From: Bacteroidota bacterium
Lineage (GTDB): Bacteria > Bacteroidota > Bacteroidia > Chitinophagales > Saprospiraceae
Length of the DNA: 64,000 bases
Assembly (NCBI GenBank): GCA_963169455.1
Contig: CAUJDW010000128.1
Location: forward strand, 62,001-126,000
Direction of reading: 5' to 3'
Of this stretch, positions 49,960 through 58,286 are shown one piece after another. The position numbers and the translations under genes are program-made. Each line of letters begins with the position of its first letter. The stretch's first letter is position 1. The notes beneath the pieces are model-generated. The model was not told the DNA's origin. It saw only the letters and a list, made by a program, of their open reading frames with translations, and ran no database searches.

Positions 49960-50601
49960 CTAAAAGAGCGAAGGTTCGTCTTTCAGCCAGCCGGTTATGC
50001 TGTATCGTTCTCGCCGCGCAGGCAGCACTTCGTGTTCGATGGCATGGCTGTCAAAACACACCAGGCGCCCGGCGATTGGGCCCAGATCCAGAGCAGCCTC
50101 GCTGCCGTCCTCGCGGGGGAGGTATAGGCGCAGTTGCCCGCCCAGGCTTTCGTCCCAGTCGAAATTCAGATAAAACACCACGGTGATTTTCCTGGCGCGG
50201 GTGTGCCTGAATACGTCCAGGTGGCGCTTGTAAAAGGCCCCTTCCGGGTAAACGGCCAGGTGAAGCTCCATGTCCCGGATACCCAGGTAGCAGGTTCGGT
50301 TGAAATACCGGGCCAGATCGTCAAGTTGCCGGAAAAAGGGGCGGAAAGGCTCTGGCGGATTGGTGTGGTCGAGCCAGCGCACCTGATCCCTGCGTATCTC
50401 CCGGTTGACCTGATGCATGCCGCCCTTGCCAATGCCGGCCGCGTTGAACTGCCCCTGGCTGAACAGGCGGCCCGCTTCCTCCAGCATGATCCTGGTTTCC
50501 TGAGGCGGCAGAAAGCCGTCCGCCACCGCATAACCCTGCCTGACAATTCCCTCAACAATGGCTTCGAAAGCCGCTTCGTTCGATTGAACTAGTAATTCCA
50601 T
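49960..50601 (-). CDS. 2-oxoglutarate/Fe(II) oxygenase
   Basis: 213 aa. Jelly-roll dioxygenase of the prolyl-4-hydroxylase type: the iron ligands are His and Asp in AFYKRHLDVFRHTRARKITV (HxD) and the His in FDSHAIEHEVLPA. The 2OG-binding Arg is in RRERYSITGWL. VVFYLNFDWDESLGGQLRLY is typical for the family. It may hydroxylate a protein residue or small molecule. It lies upstream of the SET gene on the same strand with a 92-base gap and may be co-transcribed. A TTG at 50610 is a possible alternative start. Confidence 0.88.
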   Translation of the reverse strand: MELLVQSNEAAFEAIVEGIVRQGYAVADGFLPPQETRIMLEEAGRLFSQGQFNAAGIGKGGMHQVNREIRRDQVRWLDHTNPPEPFRPFFRQLDDLARYFNRTCYLGIRDMELHLAVYPEGAFYKRHLDVFRHTRARKITVVFYLNFDWDESLGGQLRLYLPREDGSEAALDLGPIAGRLVCFDSHAIEHEVLPARRERYSITGWLKDEPSLF

Positions 50602-50733
50602 CCAATGCAAGACTTATAGAGCCGAAACCCGGTAGGATTCGATTTTTTTTGCAAAAGAGAGATGGAAATCTGAAGGAAATTTGAAGATAAACGGCCTTGC
50701 GGGAATTTCGGGCCCTCACTCGGGCCTTTGTCG

Positions 50734-50741
50734 TATTTTTG
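50734..50741 (+). promoter_or_regulatory. -7 box very close to the response regulator start
   Basis: TATTTTTG ends only four bases before the ATG at 50746, so a transcript from it would be nearly leaderless. No -33 box at normal spacing. Treat with caution. Confidence 0.3.
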
Positions 50742-50745
50742 CTGC

Positions 50746-51423
50746 ATGAAGGTTTTGATTGTCGAAGACGAAACGGGCCTGCTGGAGCTGATCGTGCGCT
50801 ATCTGAAACGGGAAGGCTATGTCTGTGAAACCGCAGCCACCTTTGCGGAAGGATACCGCAAGGCCAATAATTTCGATTACGACTGCGCCCTTGTCGACCT
50901 GAACCTGCCTGGAGGCGACGGGCTCAGGCTTGTCCGGATGCTGCGCCAGGAAAACACGCAGACCGGCATTATCATCATTTCCGCCCGCGATTCCGTCGAG
51001 GAAAGGGTGCGCGGCCTGGAAGAAGGCGGCGATGACTACCTCGTCAAACCCTTCCACCTGTCGGAACTGAACGCCCGCATCAAGGCCGTCATGCGCCGCA
51101 AAACGGGGGAATTCAGCAAGGCCATGACATTCGGAGGGCTGGTCATCAACCTGGACGAGCGTTCCGTCAGCGCGGGCGGCGCCATGCTGAAACTGACAAA
51201 AAAGGAATTCGACATCCTCCTATACCTGGCCCGAAACAAAAACAGGGTCGTGACCAAAGACAGCATTGCCGAGCACTTATGGGGTGACTATATGGACGAA
51301 GCCGCGTCTTTTGATTTTATTTACGCCCACGTCAAAAACCTGCGCAAAAAACTGGCGGCTCACGGCTATGGCGATTTCCTGAAAACCATTTATGGGATCG
51401 GGTATAAGTTCGAGGTGGGATAA
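50746..51423 (+). CDS. OmpR-family response regulator
   Basis: 225 aa. Receiver domain with phospho-acceptor Asp51 (ALVDLNLPGGDGL), acidic pair VEDE at 7-9, Ser79 and Lys101 (DDYLVKPF). C-terminal winged-helix DNA-binding domain (about 128-225: LKLTKKEFDILLYLARNKNR, TVYGIGYKFEV-like end KTIYGIGYKFEVG). It acts with the histidine kinase that follows. The ATG at 50746 gives the usual MKVLIVEDE start; the TTG at 50728 is not needed. Confidence 0.95.
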   Translation: MKVLIVEDETGLLELIVRYLKREGYVCETAATFAEGYRKANNFDYDCALVDLNLPGGDGLRLVRMLRQENTQTGIIIISARDSVEERVRGLEEGGDDYLVKPFHLSELNARIKAVMRRKTGEFSKAMTFGGLVINLDERSVSAGGAMLKLTKKEFDILLYLARNKNRVVTKDSIAEHLWGDYMDEAASFDFIYAHVKNLRKKLAAHGYGDFLKTIYGIGYKFEVG

Positions 51424-51529
51424 ACGGGCCGTAGATATGTTGTAATACTTGTGAGGGCGCTTCGGAAAGTCCCGGATGGAGTACTGGCCCGCCTCCGCCC
51501 TGCGGGCTGCGCCGGGTAAAAATATTGGA

Positions 51530-52402
51530 ATGGAGCTATGGATCGCATTGCTGGGTGGCGTGCTGGCCGGGGCTTTGGCCGGCTGGGCCGTATTCCGTTG
51601 GCAGGCGCGGCGCCTGTGGCGGAACCTGGGCGGCATAAAGCTGCAAAGGCCGGGAGAACAGTTGGCGGCGGCGGGCGCGCCGCTGCTCAGGCCGGCCATC
51701 GAACAACTGAACCTCCTGTTGCAACAAATGCGCCAGGAATACCAGGCGACGAAACAGTTTACCCAGGACGCCAGCCACGAGCTGCAGACGCCCCTGGCGG
51801 TGATCAAGGCCCATATCGAACTTCTGCTGCAATCGCCCCGCCTGGGTGAGCAGGAAGCAGAAGCTCTGGGCGGGATACTGCGCAACGTCAACCGCCTGTC
51901 CAGGCTGAACAGCGCCCTGATCCTGCTTTCCAAAATCGACAACCAGCGGTTTCCGGATGTGGAAACCGTCGATATAGGGCTGTTGCTCCGGGAAATCCTG
52001 GAAAACTTCGAAGACCTGATCGGGCTGCAGAAAATCGAGGTGGAATGCTCGCTGCCTTCCGGGCTGAAGTTCAGCATGAGCGCCAGCCTGGCGGAGATTC
52101 TGCTGGCGAACCTCGTGCAGAACGCCATTCGCCACAACCTGCGGGGCGGCTTCATCAGGGCCAGGCTGGAAGGGCGACGGCTGGAGATCACCAACCCCGG
52201 CAAAGTGCTGGAGGGGCCTACAGACACGTTGTTCGAACGCTTCAAACGGGACCCCGATTCGGAAGAAGGCCTGGGGCTCGGTTTGTCTATCGTGCAGCGC
52301 ATCTGTAAATTGTACGGGCTCGGGCTGCAGTACCTCCACAGAGAAGGGCTGCATACCCTGCTCATCGATTTTCCAAACCCGGCCCCGGCAAACAGCGGGT
52401 GA
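51530..52402 (+). CDS. Sensor histidine kinase lacking a sensor domain
   Basis: 290 aa from MELWIALLGGVLAGALAGWA. Only one membrane helix (4-24) comes before a dimerisation region with H-box FTQDASHELQTPLAVIKAH (His83), an ATPase domain with N-box ANLVQNAIRHN, ITNPGK in place of the usual D-x-G-x-G of the G1 box, and GLGLGLSIVQRICKLYGLG. There is no periplasmic sensor or HAMP domain; family members are usually 400-450 aa. It lies 106 bases behind the regulator. An upstream ATG (51476) would add 18 residues. Signal sensing may rely on another protein. Confidence 0.9.
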   Translation: MELWIALLGGVLAGALAGWAVFRWQARRLWRNLGGIKLQRPGEQLAAAGAPLLRPAIEQLNLLLQQMRQEYQATKQFTQDASHELQTPLAVIKAHIELLLQSPRLGEQEAEALGGILRNVNRLSRLNSALILLSKIDNQRFPDVETVDIGLLLREILENFEDLIGLQKIEVECSLPSGLKFSMSASLAEILLANLVQNAIRHNLRGGFIRARLEGRRLEITNPGKVLEGPTDTLFERFKRDPDSEEGLGLGLSIVQRICKLYGLGLQYLHREGLHTLLIDFPNPAPANSG

Positions 52403-52480
52403 TTTTTTTGTGTTATCTTGTATTGCAGGAGGCAAAAAGCCGTATTCCTGAATTTTTAACCATCCAAAAAGGCCATACTT

Positions 52481-54007
52481 ATGGAGATAGCAACCAAAAT
52501 AGAACTGCGCCACCTGCGCTATGAAGACTACATGGGGCTGAGGGAGGCCATGGCGCGCGCCTACTCGGGCGGGGGGATCACGATCTGGAATAAAAGGAGC
52601 ATCAAACGGCTGCTCGATATCTTTCCCGAGGGCCAGCTCTGCGTAGTTGTCGACGGCAAGGTCGCCGCCTGCGCCCTGTCCCTCATCGTCGATTACAAAA
52701 AATTTGGCGACAACCACACATACAATCAGATCACGGGCCATGAGAGCTTCAGCACCCACGACTCCGATGGCGACACTTTATACGGCATCGAGCTGTTCGT
52801 CCATCCCGACTACCGCGGGCTGCGCCTGGGGCGCCGCCTCTACGACGCCCGCAAAGAGTTGTGCGAATCCCTGAACCTGAAGGCTATAATCGCCGGCGGG
52901 CGCATCCCCAACTACAAGGATCACTCCGATGAGCTGACGCCCAGGCAGTATATCGAAAAGGTGAAGATGAAGGAGATCTACGACCCCACCCTCACCTTCC
53001 AGTTGTCGAACGACTTCCATGTCAGAAAGATCATCAAGCACTACCTGCCCGAAGACCAGGAGTCCAAGGAGTACGCCACCTTATTGGAATGGAACAACAT
53101 TTACTTCCAGGAGGAGGAAAAACTGATCAACGCTCCCCGCGACGTGGTGCGCATCGGCATTGTCCAGTGGCAGATGCGCCTCTTCCGCAACTTCGAGGCG
53201 CTGGTTGACCAGGCCGAATATTTCATCGACGCGATCAGCGCCTACAAGGCCGACTTCATCCTTTTTCCGGAGTTCTTCGAGGCTCCGCTGATGGCCGACT
53301 ACAACCACCTGGGCGAAGCGCGGGCCATCCGCGAACTGGCGGCCTACACCGAACCCCTGCGCGACAAATTCATAGAGTTTGCCGTTTCATATAATATCAA
53401 TATTATCACCGGCAGCATGCCCAAGGTGGAGCCGGACGGCCACCTCTACAATGTTTCCTACCTCTGCCGCCGCGACAGCACCTGGGAAAAATATCAGAAG
53501 ATACACATCACCCCTTCCGAGCGCTCAGCCTGGGGCATGGTGGGCGGCAAAGAGGTGCGGGTTTTCGATACCGATTGCGGCAAGGTGGGCATCCTCATCT
53601 GTTACGATGTGGAATTCCCGGAACTGGGCCGCATCCTGGCTGACCAGGGCATGCAGATATTGTTCGTCCCCTTTCTGACCGACACCCAGAACGGCTACAA
53701 CCGCGTGCGCCTCTGCGCCCAGGCGCGCGCCATCGAAAACGAGTGCTACGTGGTGCTGGCCGGCTGCGTGGGCAACCTGCCGAAGGTGCATAACATGGAC
53801 ATCAACTACGCCCAGTCGGCCATTTTTACGCCTTCTGACTTTGCCTTCCCCACCAATGCCATCCGCGCGGAAGCCACCCCGAATACCGAGATGACCGTCA
53901 TAGCCGACATCAGCCTCGAGTTGCTGAAGGAACTGCACGAATACGGCAGCGTGAACACCTTGAAAGACCGCCGCAAGGACCTTTATAAAGTAGTTGTGAA
54001 AAAATGA
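52481..54007 (+). CDS. GNAT acetyltransferase-nitrilase fusion
   Basis: 508 aa. The N-terminal part (about 1-205) is a GNAT-like domain: ELRHLRYEDYMGLREAMARA, ELFVHPDYRGLRLGRRLYDA (acetyl-CoA binding), IIAGGRIPNYKDHSDEL. The C-terminal part (about 220-505) is a carbon-nitrogen hydrolase with the Glu-Lys-Cys triad in LFPEFFEAP, YQKIHITPSE and GILICYDVEFPE. The same fusion is known widely in bacteria, usually annotated as an amidohydrolase; the substrate is not established. It overlaps the DUF486 gene by ATGA, so they are coupled. Confidence 0.92.
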   Translation: MEIATKIELRHLRYEDYMGLREAMARAYSGGGITIWNKRSIKRLLDIFPEGQLCVVVDGKVAACALSLIVDYKKFGDNHTYNQITGHESFSTHDSDGDTLYGIELFVHPDYRGLRLGRRLYDARKELCESLNLKAIIAGGRIPNYKDHSDELTPRQYIEKVKMKEIYDPTLTFQLSNDFHVRKIIKHYLPEDQESKEYATLLEWNNIYFQEEEKLINAPRDVVRIGIVQWQMRLFRNFEALVDQAEYFIDAISAYKADFILFPEFFEAPLMADYNHLGEARAIRELAAYTEPLRDKFIEFAVSYNINIITGSMPKVEPDGHLYNVSYLCRRDSTWEKYQKIHITPSERSAWGMVGGKEVRVFDTDCGKVGILICYDVEFPELGRILADQGMQILFVPFLTDTQNGYNRVRLCAQARAIENECYVVLAGCVGNLPKVHNMDINYAQSAIFTPSDFAFPTNAIRAEATPNTEMTVIADISLELLKELHEYGSVNTLKDRRKDLYKVVVKK

Positions 54008-54375
54008 AAAACGCTTTGCTGGCCATTGGGCTGCTCATCCTGTCCAATGCCTTTATGACCCTGGCCTGGTACGGGCACCTCAAATTCAAGGACATCAGGT
54101 GGCTGGAAAATGTTGGGCTGTTCGGCATTGTCCTCATCAGCTGGGGTATCGCCTTTTTCGAGTATTGCCTGCAGGTGCCCGCCAACCGGCTTGGGTATCA
54201 GCAGTACGGCGGCCCTTTTTCGCTGGTGCAGCTTAAGGTATTACAGGAAGTCATCACCCTGACGGTGTTCCTGGTTTTTGCGCTGCTGTTTTTCAAAACG
54301 GAGTCCTTTCGCTGGAACCACCTCGCAGGTTTTGCCTTCCTGGTGCTTGCAGTGTATTTCATATTCAAGAAGTAG
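54004..54375 (+). CDS. DUF486 (DMT family) small membrane protein
   Basis: 123 aa with four membrane helices (ALLAIGLLILSNAFMTLAWY; LFGIVLISWGIAFFEYC; VITLTVFLVFALLFF; LAGFAFLVLAVYFIF). The motif ENVGLFGIVLISWGIAFFEY and QVPANRLGYQQYGGPFS are those of DUF486. Relatives belong to the drug/metabolite transporter group; no substrate is known. It overlaps the GNAT-nitrilase gene by 4 bases and precedes ppk2 by 17. Confidence 0.92.
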   Translation: MKNALLAIGLLILSNAFMTLAWYGHLKFKDIRWLENVGLFGIVLISWGIAFFEYCLQVPANRLGYQQYGGPFSLVQLKVLQEVITLTVFLVFALLFFKTESFRWNHLAGFAFLVLAVYFIFKK

Positions 54376-54392
54376 CGCTAATTCCGACAACT

Positions 54393-55202
54393 ATGGAGCA
54401 GAATTTCCCCATCGTTCCCGGGCAGGACGAAGTATTCGACAGGCAGGTTCTGCAGCACTACAGCATCAACCCTGCCTATGTGCACGACCTCTATTTCCTG
54501 CAGGTGGAGTTGCTGAAACTACAGAAACACATTTTTGAGAAAGGCATGCGCCTGGCCATCATTTTCGAAGGCCGCGACACGGCGGGCAAGGGGGGCGCCA
54601 TATTTCGCTTTTCCCAGTTCCTCAACCCCCGCCACTACAGGGTCGTGGCCCTGGGCAAGCCCTCCGAGGTGGAAAAAGGCCAGTGGTACTTCCAGCGATA
54701 CATCCAGGAACTGCCCAATGCCGGCGAGATCGTCCTGTTCGACCGCAGCTGGTACAACCGGGCCGTGGTAGAGCCGGTGATGGGTTTCTGCACCCCGCAA
54801 CAGTACGAGCTGTTCATGCAGCAGGCGCCGCTTTTCGAAAAAATGATCATCGATGACGGCATCATCCTGATCAAGTTCTGGTTTTCCATCGATATGGAAG
54901 TGCAGCGCCACCGCATCGAAGACCGCCTCACCGACCCGCTCAAGCAGTGGAAAGTAAGCCCGATCGACCTGCTGGCCCAGGAAAAGTGGGACGAATTCAC
55001 CAAATACAAAAACCTCATGTACGAACGCACCTCCATGCCCTACAGCCCCTGGGTAGTCATTAAAGGGAATATCCGCGAGGTGGCGCGCATAGCCGCCATG
55101 CGGTATGTGCTCAACAAGATAGAGTATGAGGGCAAATCGGGTGAAATGGGGCCTCCCGCCCCGGAAATACTGAAAGCGTACCTGCCGGAAAAGAAGCCGT
55201 GA
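54393..55202 (+). CDS. ppk2: Polyphosphate kinase 2
   Basis: 269 aa, one-domain PPK2. Walker A EGRDTAGKGG (about 59-68), Walker B LFDRSWYNRAVVEPVMGFC (about 115-133), and lid residues RRIEDRLTDPLKQWK-like (HRIEDRLTDPLKQWKVS). It transfers phosphate between polyphosphate and nucleoside mono- or diphosphates. The subclass (I, II or III) cannot be fixed by eye. It is last in a tight group with the GNAT-nitrilase and DUF486 genes. Confidence 0.93.
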   Translation: MEQNFPIVPGQDEVFDRQVLQHYSINPAYVHDLYFLQVELLKLQKHIFEKGMRLAIIFEGRDTAGKGGAIFRFSQFLNPRHYRVVALGKPSEVEKGQWYFQRYIQELPNAGEIVLFDRSWYNRAVVEPVMGFCTPQQYELFMQQAPLFEKMIIDDGIILIKFWFSIDMEVQRHRIEDRLTDPLKQWKVSPIDLLAQEKWDEFTKYKNLMYERTSMPYSPWVVIKGNIREVARIAAMRYVLNKIEYEGKSGEMGPPAPEILKAYLPEKKP

Positions 55203-55221
55203 ATTGATTTTTGATGCGCGC

Positions 55222-55500
55222 TAAGTAGTTGGGCACATAAGGCTGGAATAGTGGATTGGGGCTATGCGTAAGCTACAGTTCCGTAAGCTGCGATGCATTA
55301 CTCCAAAGCTCCATCTATCCAACACTCCACCCCAATGGACTTTCCGGACCAGCCTCAACAATATAATAATATAGCAATATAGCAATATAGCAATATAACA
55401 ATATAGCAATATAACAATATAACCCCAGCCCCGGGAACAAGGCTATTGACGCCGTATTTCCAAAGCAGTATGAGTTACAACAAATGTGTCCAACTTCTTA
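55222..55500. repeat. 279-bp inverted-repeat element, copy 3, with expanded octamers
   Basis: Termini TAAGTAGTTGGGCACAT (55222-55238) and AAATGTGTCCAACTTCTTA (55482-55500). The right part (ACCCCAGCCCCGGGAACAA to TATGAGTTACAA) matches copies 1 and 2. The left part holds about 120 bases unique to this copy and then eight octamers (55359-55422: CAATATAA, TAATATAG, CAATATAG and so on) where the other copies have about three. The last three bases supply the stop codon of mtnA. It fills the gap between ppk2 and mtnA. Confidence 0.85.
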
Positions 55501-56607
55501 CTTGGCCTCCGGGAACATTTTGAGGATGCTGCGCTCCGAAGCCCGGCATATCCCCCTTTCCGTGATCAGCCCCGTCACCAGCCGGGCGGGCGTCACGTCG
55601 AAGGCGTAATTGGCTGCCGGGCTGCCCTGCGGGCTGATGCGCACCTTGTATATCTTGCCGTTAAACCAGCCGAACACATAGCTGACTTCATCGGGGTTGC
55701 GCTCTTCGATGGGAATTTCCCGGAGCCCGTCGCGGAGGCTGAAATCGAAGGAAGAGGAGGGCAGCGCAACGAAAAAGGGCACCTCGTTGTCTTTTGCAGC
55801 CAGGGCCTTCAGATAGGTGCCGACCTTGTTGGCCACATCGCCCCGCCGCGTGGTGCGGTCGCTGCCCACGAGCACCATGTCCACCTTGCCGTGTTGCATG
55901 AGGTGCCCGCCGGTATTATCCGTGATCACCGTATGGGGAACCCCGTGTTGCAGCAATTCGAAGGCGGTCAGGTTTGAGCCCTGGTTGCGGGGGCGCGTTT
56001 CATCCACCCAGACATGCAGGCTGATACCCGCATCGTGAGCGGCGTAGATGGGTGCAGTAGCCGTTCCATAGTCGATACAGGCGAGCCAGCCGGCATTGCA
56101 ATGGGTCAGGATATGGACGGTTTTACCCTTTTTCTTTTTGCTGATGTCTCTGATAAGCTCCAGGCCGTGCTGGCCGATGAGCCGGCAGTGTTGCACGCTC
56201 TCCTCCGCGATCTTATTTGCCTCCCGCAAAGCGGCATCCGTCATGCCGGCCAGCTTGTCCTCCTTTTCGACAACGGCAAGCACCCTGCCGACGGCATGGG
56301 CGAGGTTGGCGGCGGTGGGCCTGGTGTCCAGGAGCAATTGGGCGGAACTGGAAATATACTCCCAGATGTTGGACAGCCCTTCCGGGGGAGACAGGAGCGC
56401 CAGATACAGGCCGTAGGCTGCCGCAGAGCCGATCAGGGGCGCACCCCTGAGGTGCATTTCCCGGATGGCGCGGGCTACCTCTTCGACGGTGCGCATATCC
56501 TCGATGTGGAACTCATGGGGAAGATACCGCTGGTCGATGGCCTGCAGAACGTCAGGGTTGCCTTCCTTCAGCCAGATAGTCCGATAGTGCGTACCGTTTA
56601 TTTTCAT
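55498..56607 (-). CDS. mtnA: S-methyl-5-thioribose-1-phosphate isomerase
   Basis: 369 aa, methionine salvage: isomerises MTR-1-P to MTRu-1-P in the cytosol. Signatures: RGAPLIGSAAAYGLYLAL near 54, the catalytic Cys in VHILTHCNAGWLACIDYGTA, HVWVDETRPRNQGSNLTAFE, and the catalytic Asp region VLVGSDRTTRRGDVANKVGT. IPIEERNPDEV is also typical. No other methionine-salvage gene is close. Its TAA stop (55500-55498) lies inside the right terminus of repeat copy 3, so its last codons were probably reset by that insertion. Confidence 0.96.
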   Translation of the reverse strand: MKINGTHYRTIWLKEGNPDVLQAIDQRYLPHEFHIEDMRTVEEVARAIREMHLRGAPLIGSAAAYGLYLALLSPPEGLSNIWEYISSSAQLLLDTRPTAANLAHAVGRVLAVVEKEDKLAGMTDAALREANKIAEESVQHCRLIGQHGLELIRDISKKKKGKTVHILTHCNAGWLACIDYGTATAPIYAAHDAGISLHVWVDETRPRNQGSNLTAFELLQHGVPHTVITDNTGGHLMQHGKVDMVLVGSDRTTRRGDVANKVGTYLKALAAKDNEVPFFVALPSSSFDFSLRDGLREIPIEERNPDEVSYVFGWFNGKIYKVRISPQGSPAANYAFDVTPARLVTGLITERGICRASERSILKMFPEAK

Positions 56608-56622
56608 ATATAGGCGTTTTAC

Positions 56623-56746
56623 GTAACTATTCAGGGCTCATTAGCGGCCGCGGGCCTGTAGCCCGCGACACGGGCGAAGCCCCTCCCAAGGCGCTCTGAT
56701 TATCACTTCGCGGGCCGCATGCCCGCGTTCCAACCTAAATAGCTGC
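56623..56746. repeat. Long imperfect palindrome, copy B of a family
   Basis: Ends GTAACTATTCAGG (56623-56635) and CCTAAATAGCTGC (56734-56746). Inner arms CGCGGGCCTGTAGCCCGCG and CGCGGGCCGCATGCCCGCG each fold on themselves and pair with each other. It is the inverted counterpart of copy A (14143-14274). It lies 15 bases upstream of the mtnA start, between mtnA and trkH; the rest of the gap shows nothing. Confidence 0.8.
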
Positions 56747-56831
56747 CGTTTCACAACAAATGTAGCGGGAATTAAGGACAATACCGGCGGCAAATTGAAG
56801 AATTGACAAACATTTAAACCCGCCCGCCGCC

Positions 56832-58283
56832 TCAGTTCGATTTCCAGAAAAAAGGCGTAAACAGCACCAGGATGGTAAAAATCTCCAGGCGCCCCAGCAA
56901 CATGAGAAAAGAGAGCACGAACTTGGCCCCGCCGGACAGCCAGGAGAAATTGTCCACCGGGCCAACCTCGCCGATGCCCGGGCCCACATTGCCCAGGCAG
57001 GTGGCCACGGCTCCGATGGCGGTGAGGAAATCCAGGCCCATGGCGGCCATCACAATGGAGCCGCCCAGGAAAAGGATGAGGTACAACAGCAGAAAGATAA
57101 TGATGTGGGTGATGATGCGCCCCGTGACGATCTGCCCGTTCAGCTTTAGCGGCACGATGGCCCGGGGGTGGATGATGCGCTTGAACTCCAGGAAAGAGTT
57201 CTTGAAAAAGACCAGGTGCCTGATGATCTTTATGCCCCCACTGGTGGAACCCGCACTGGCTCCGACGAACATCAGCACGAAGAAAAGCATGGTCAGGCTG
57301 GGGTGCCAGGCCGTATAGTCGGCGGAAACGAAACCCGTAGTCGTGATGATGGAAACCACCTGGAAAAGGCTGTCGCGAAAGGCCTTTTCCCAGGCCAGGC
57401 CGGTATTGGCTTTAACGGCCAGGGCCACGACAACCGACAACAACAGTACGAGGAAGAGGTAAGCCCGGAATTCGTCGTTCTTCCACACTTTGCCGAACCT
57501 GCCCTTCAATCCGAAGTAGATGACCGTAAAATTGGCCCCGGCCAGGAACATGAAAAAGATGATGGGATACTGCACGATGGGCTGGTCAAAGGCGGCAAGG
57601 CTTGCGTTTCGGGTGGAAAACCCGCCTGTGGACATAGTGGTGAAGGCGTGGTTGATGGCCTCGTAAAAGCTCATGCCGGCCAGCCAGAGGATACAGGACA
57701 GGACGGCAGTAAGCCCCACATAGATCACCCAGAGCCTTTTGGCGGTCTCCTGGATGCGCGGGTGGAGTTTATCGGATGTAGGGCCCGGCGCTTCCGCCAC
57801 GAACAGCTCGATGCCGCCGATGCCCAGAAGCGGAAAAATGGCGACAGTCAGCACGATGATGCCCATGCCGCCGATCCACTGGGTGAGGCTGCGCCAGTAC
57901 AGAATGCCCTCCGGAGCCGACTCGATATCGTTCAACACGGAGGCCCCGGTGGTCGTCACGCCCGAAACCGTTTCGAAAAAAGCGCCAGCAATGTCCGGAA
58001 TGACGCCGCTGAAAAGGTAAGGCAGCATGCTGAACAGCGCCATGGCCAGCCAGCCCACCGCCACGATGAGATAACCTTCCCGCTTTTTGATGATGTTCTC
58101 GCCCCGGAAGGGGAACAGCCAGAACAGCGCGCCGCTGCCCAGGCAGATCAGGCTCGATTGCAACAGGGGCGCCGCATCCCCGCTCCGGAAATAAAAGGAA
58201 ACCGGAAGCCCTGTCAGCATAAGCCCTCCGATCATGAGGAGGAGCACAGCGATGACCCGCGCAATCGGGCGAATGTTGATCAT
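56832..58283 (-). CDS. trkH: Trk/Ktr K+ uptake channel subunit TrkH
   Basis: 483 aa inner-membrane protein with four M1-P-M2 repeats. Selectivity-filter segments: TVSGVTTTGASVLND, TTMSTGGFSTRNAS, SIITTTGFVSADY and TCLGNVGPGIGEVG. GASAGSTSGGIKIIRHLVF is the TrkH D3M2 loop region. It takes up K+ together with the cytosolic TrkA ring. It follows trkA by 3 bases. Confidence 0.95.
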   Translation of the reverse strand: MINIRPIARVIAVLLLMIGGLMLTGLPVSFYFRSGDAAPLLQSSLICLGSGALFWLFPFRGENIIKKREGYLIVAVGWLAMALFSMLPYLFSGVIPDIAGAFFETVSGVTTTGASVLNDIESAPEGILYWRSLTQWIGGMGIIVLTVAIFPLLGIGGIELFVAEAPGPTSDKLHPRIQETAKRLWVIYVGLTAVLSCILWLAGMSFYEAINHAFTTMSTGGFSTRNASLAAFDQPIVQYPIIFFMFLAGANFTVIYFGLKGRFGKVWKNDEFRAYLFLVLLLSVVVALAVKANTGLAWEKAFRDSLFQVVSIITTTGFVSADYTAWHPSLTMLFFVLMFVGASAGSTSGGIKIIRHLVFFKNSFLEFKRIIHPRAIVPLKLNGQIVTGRIITHIIIFLLLYLILFLGGSIVMAAMGLDFLTAIGAVATCLGNVGPGIGEVGPVDNFSWLSGGAKFVLSFLMLLGRLEIFTILVLFTPFFWKSN

Positions 58284-58286
58284 GGG

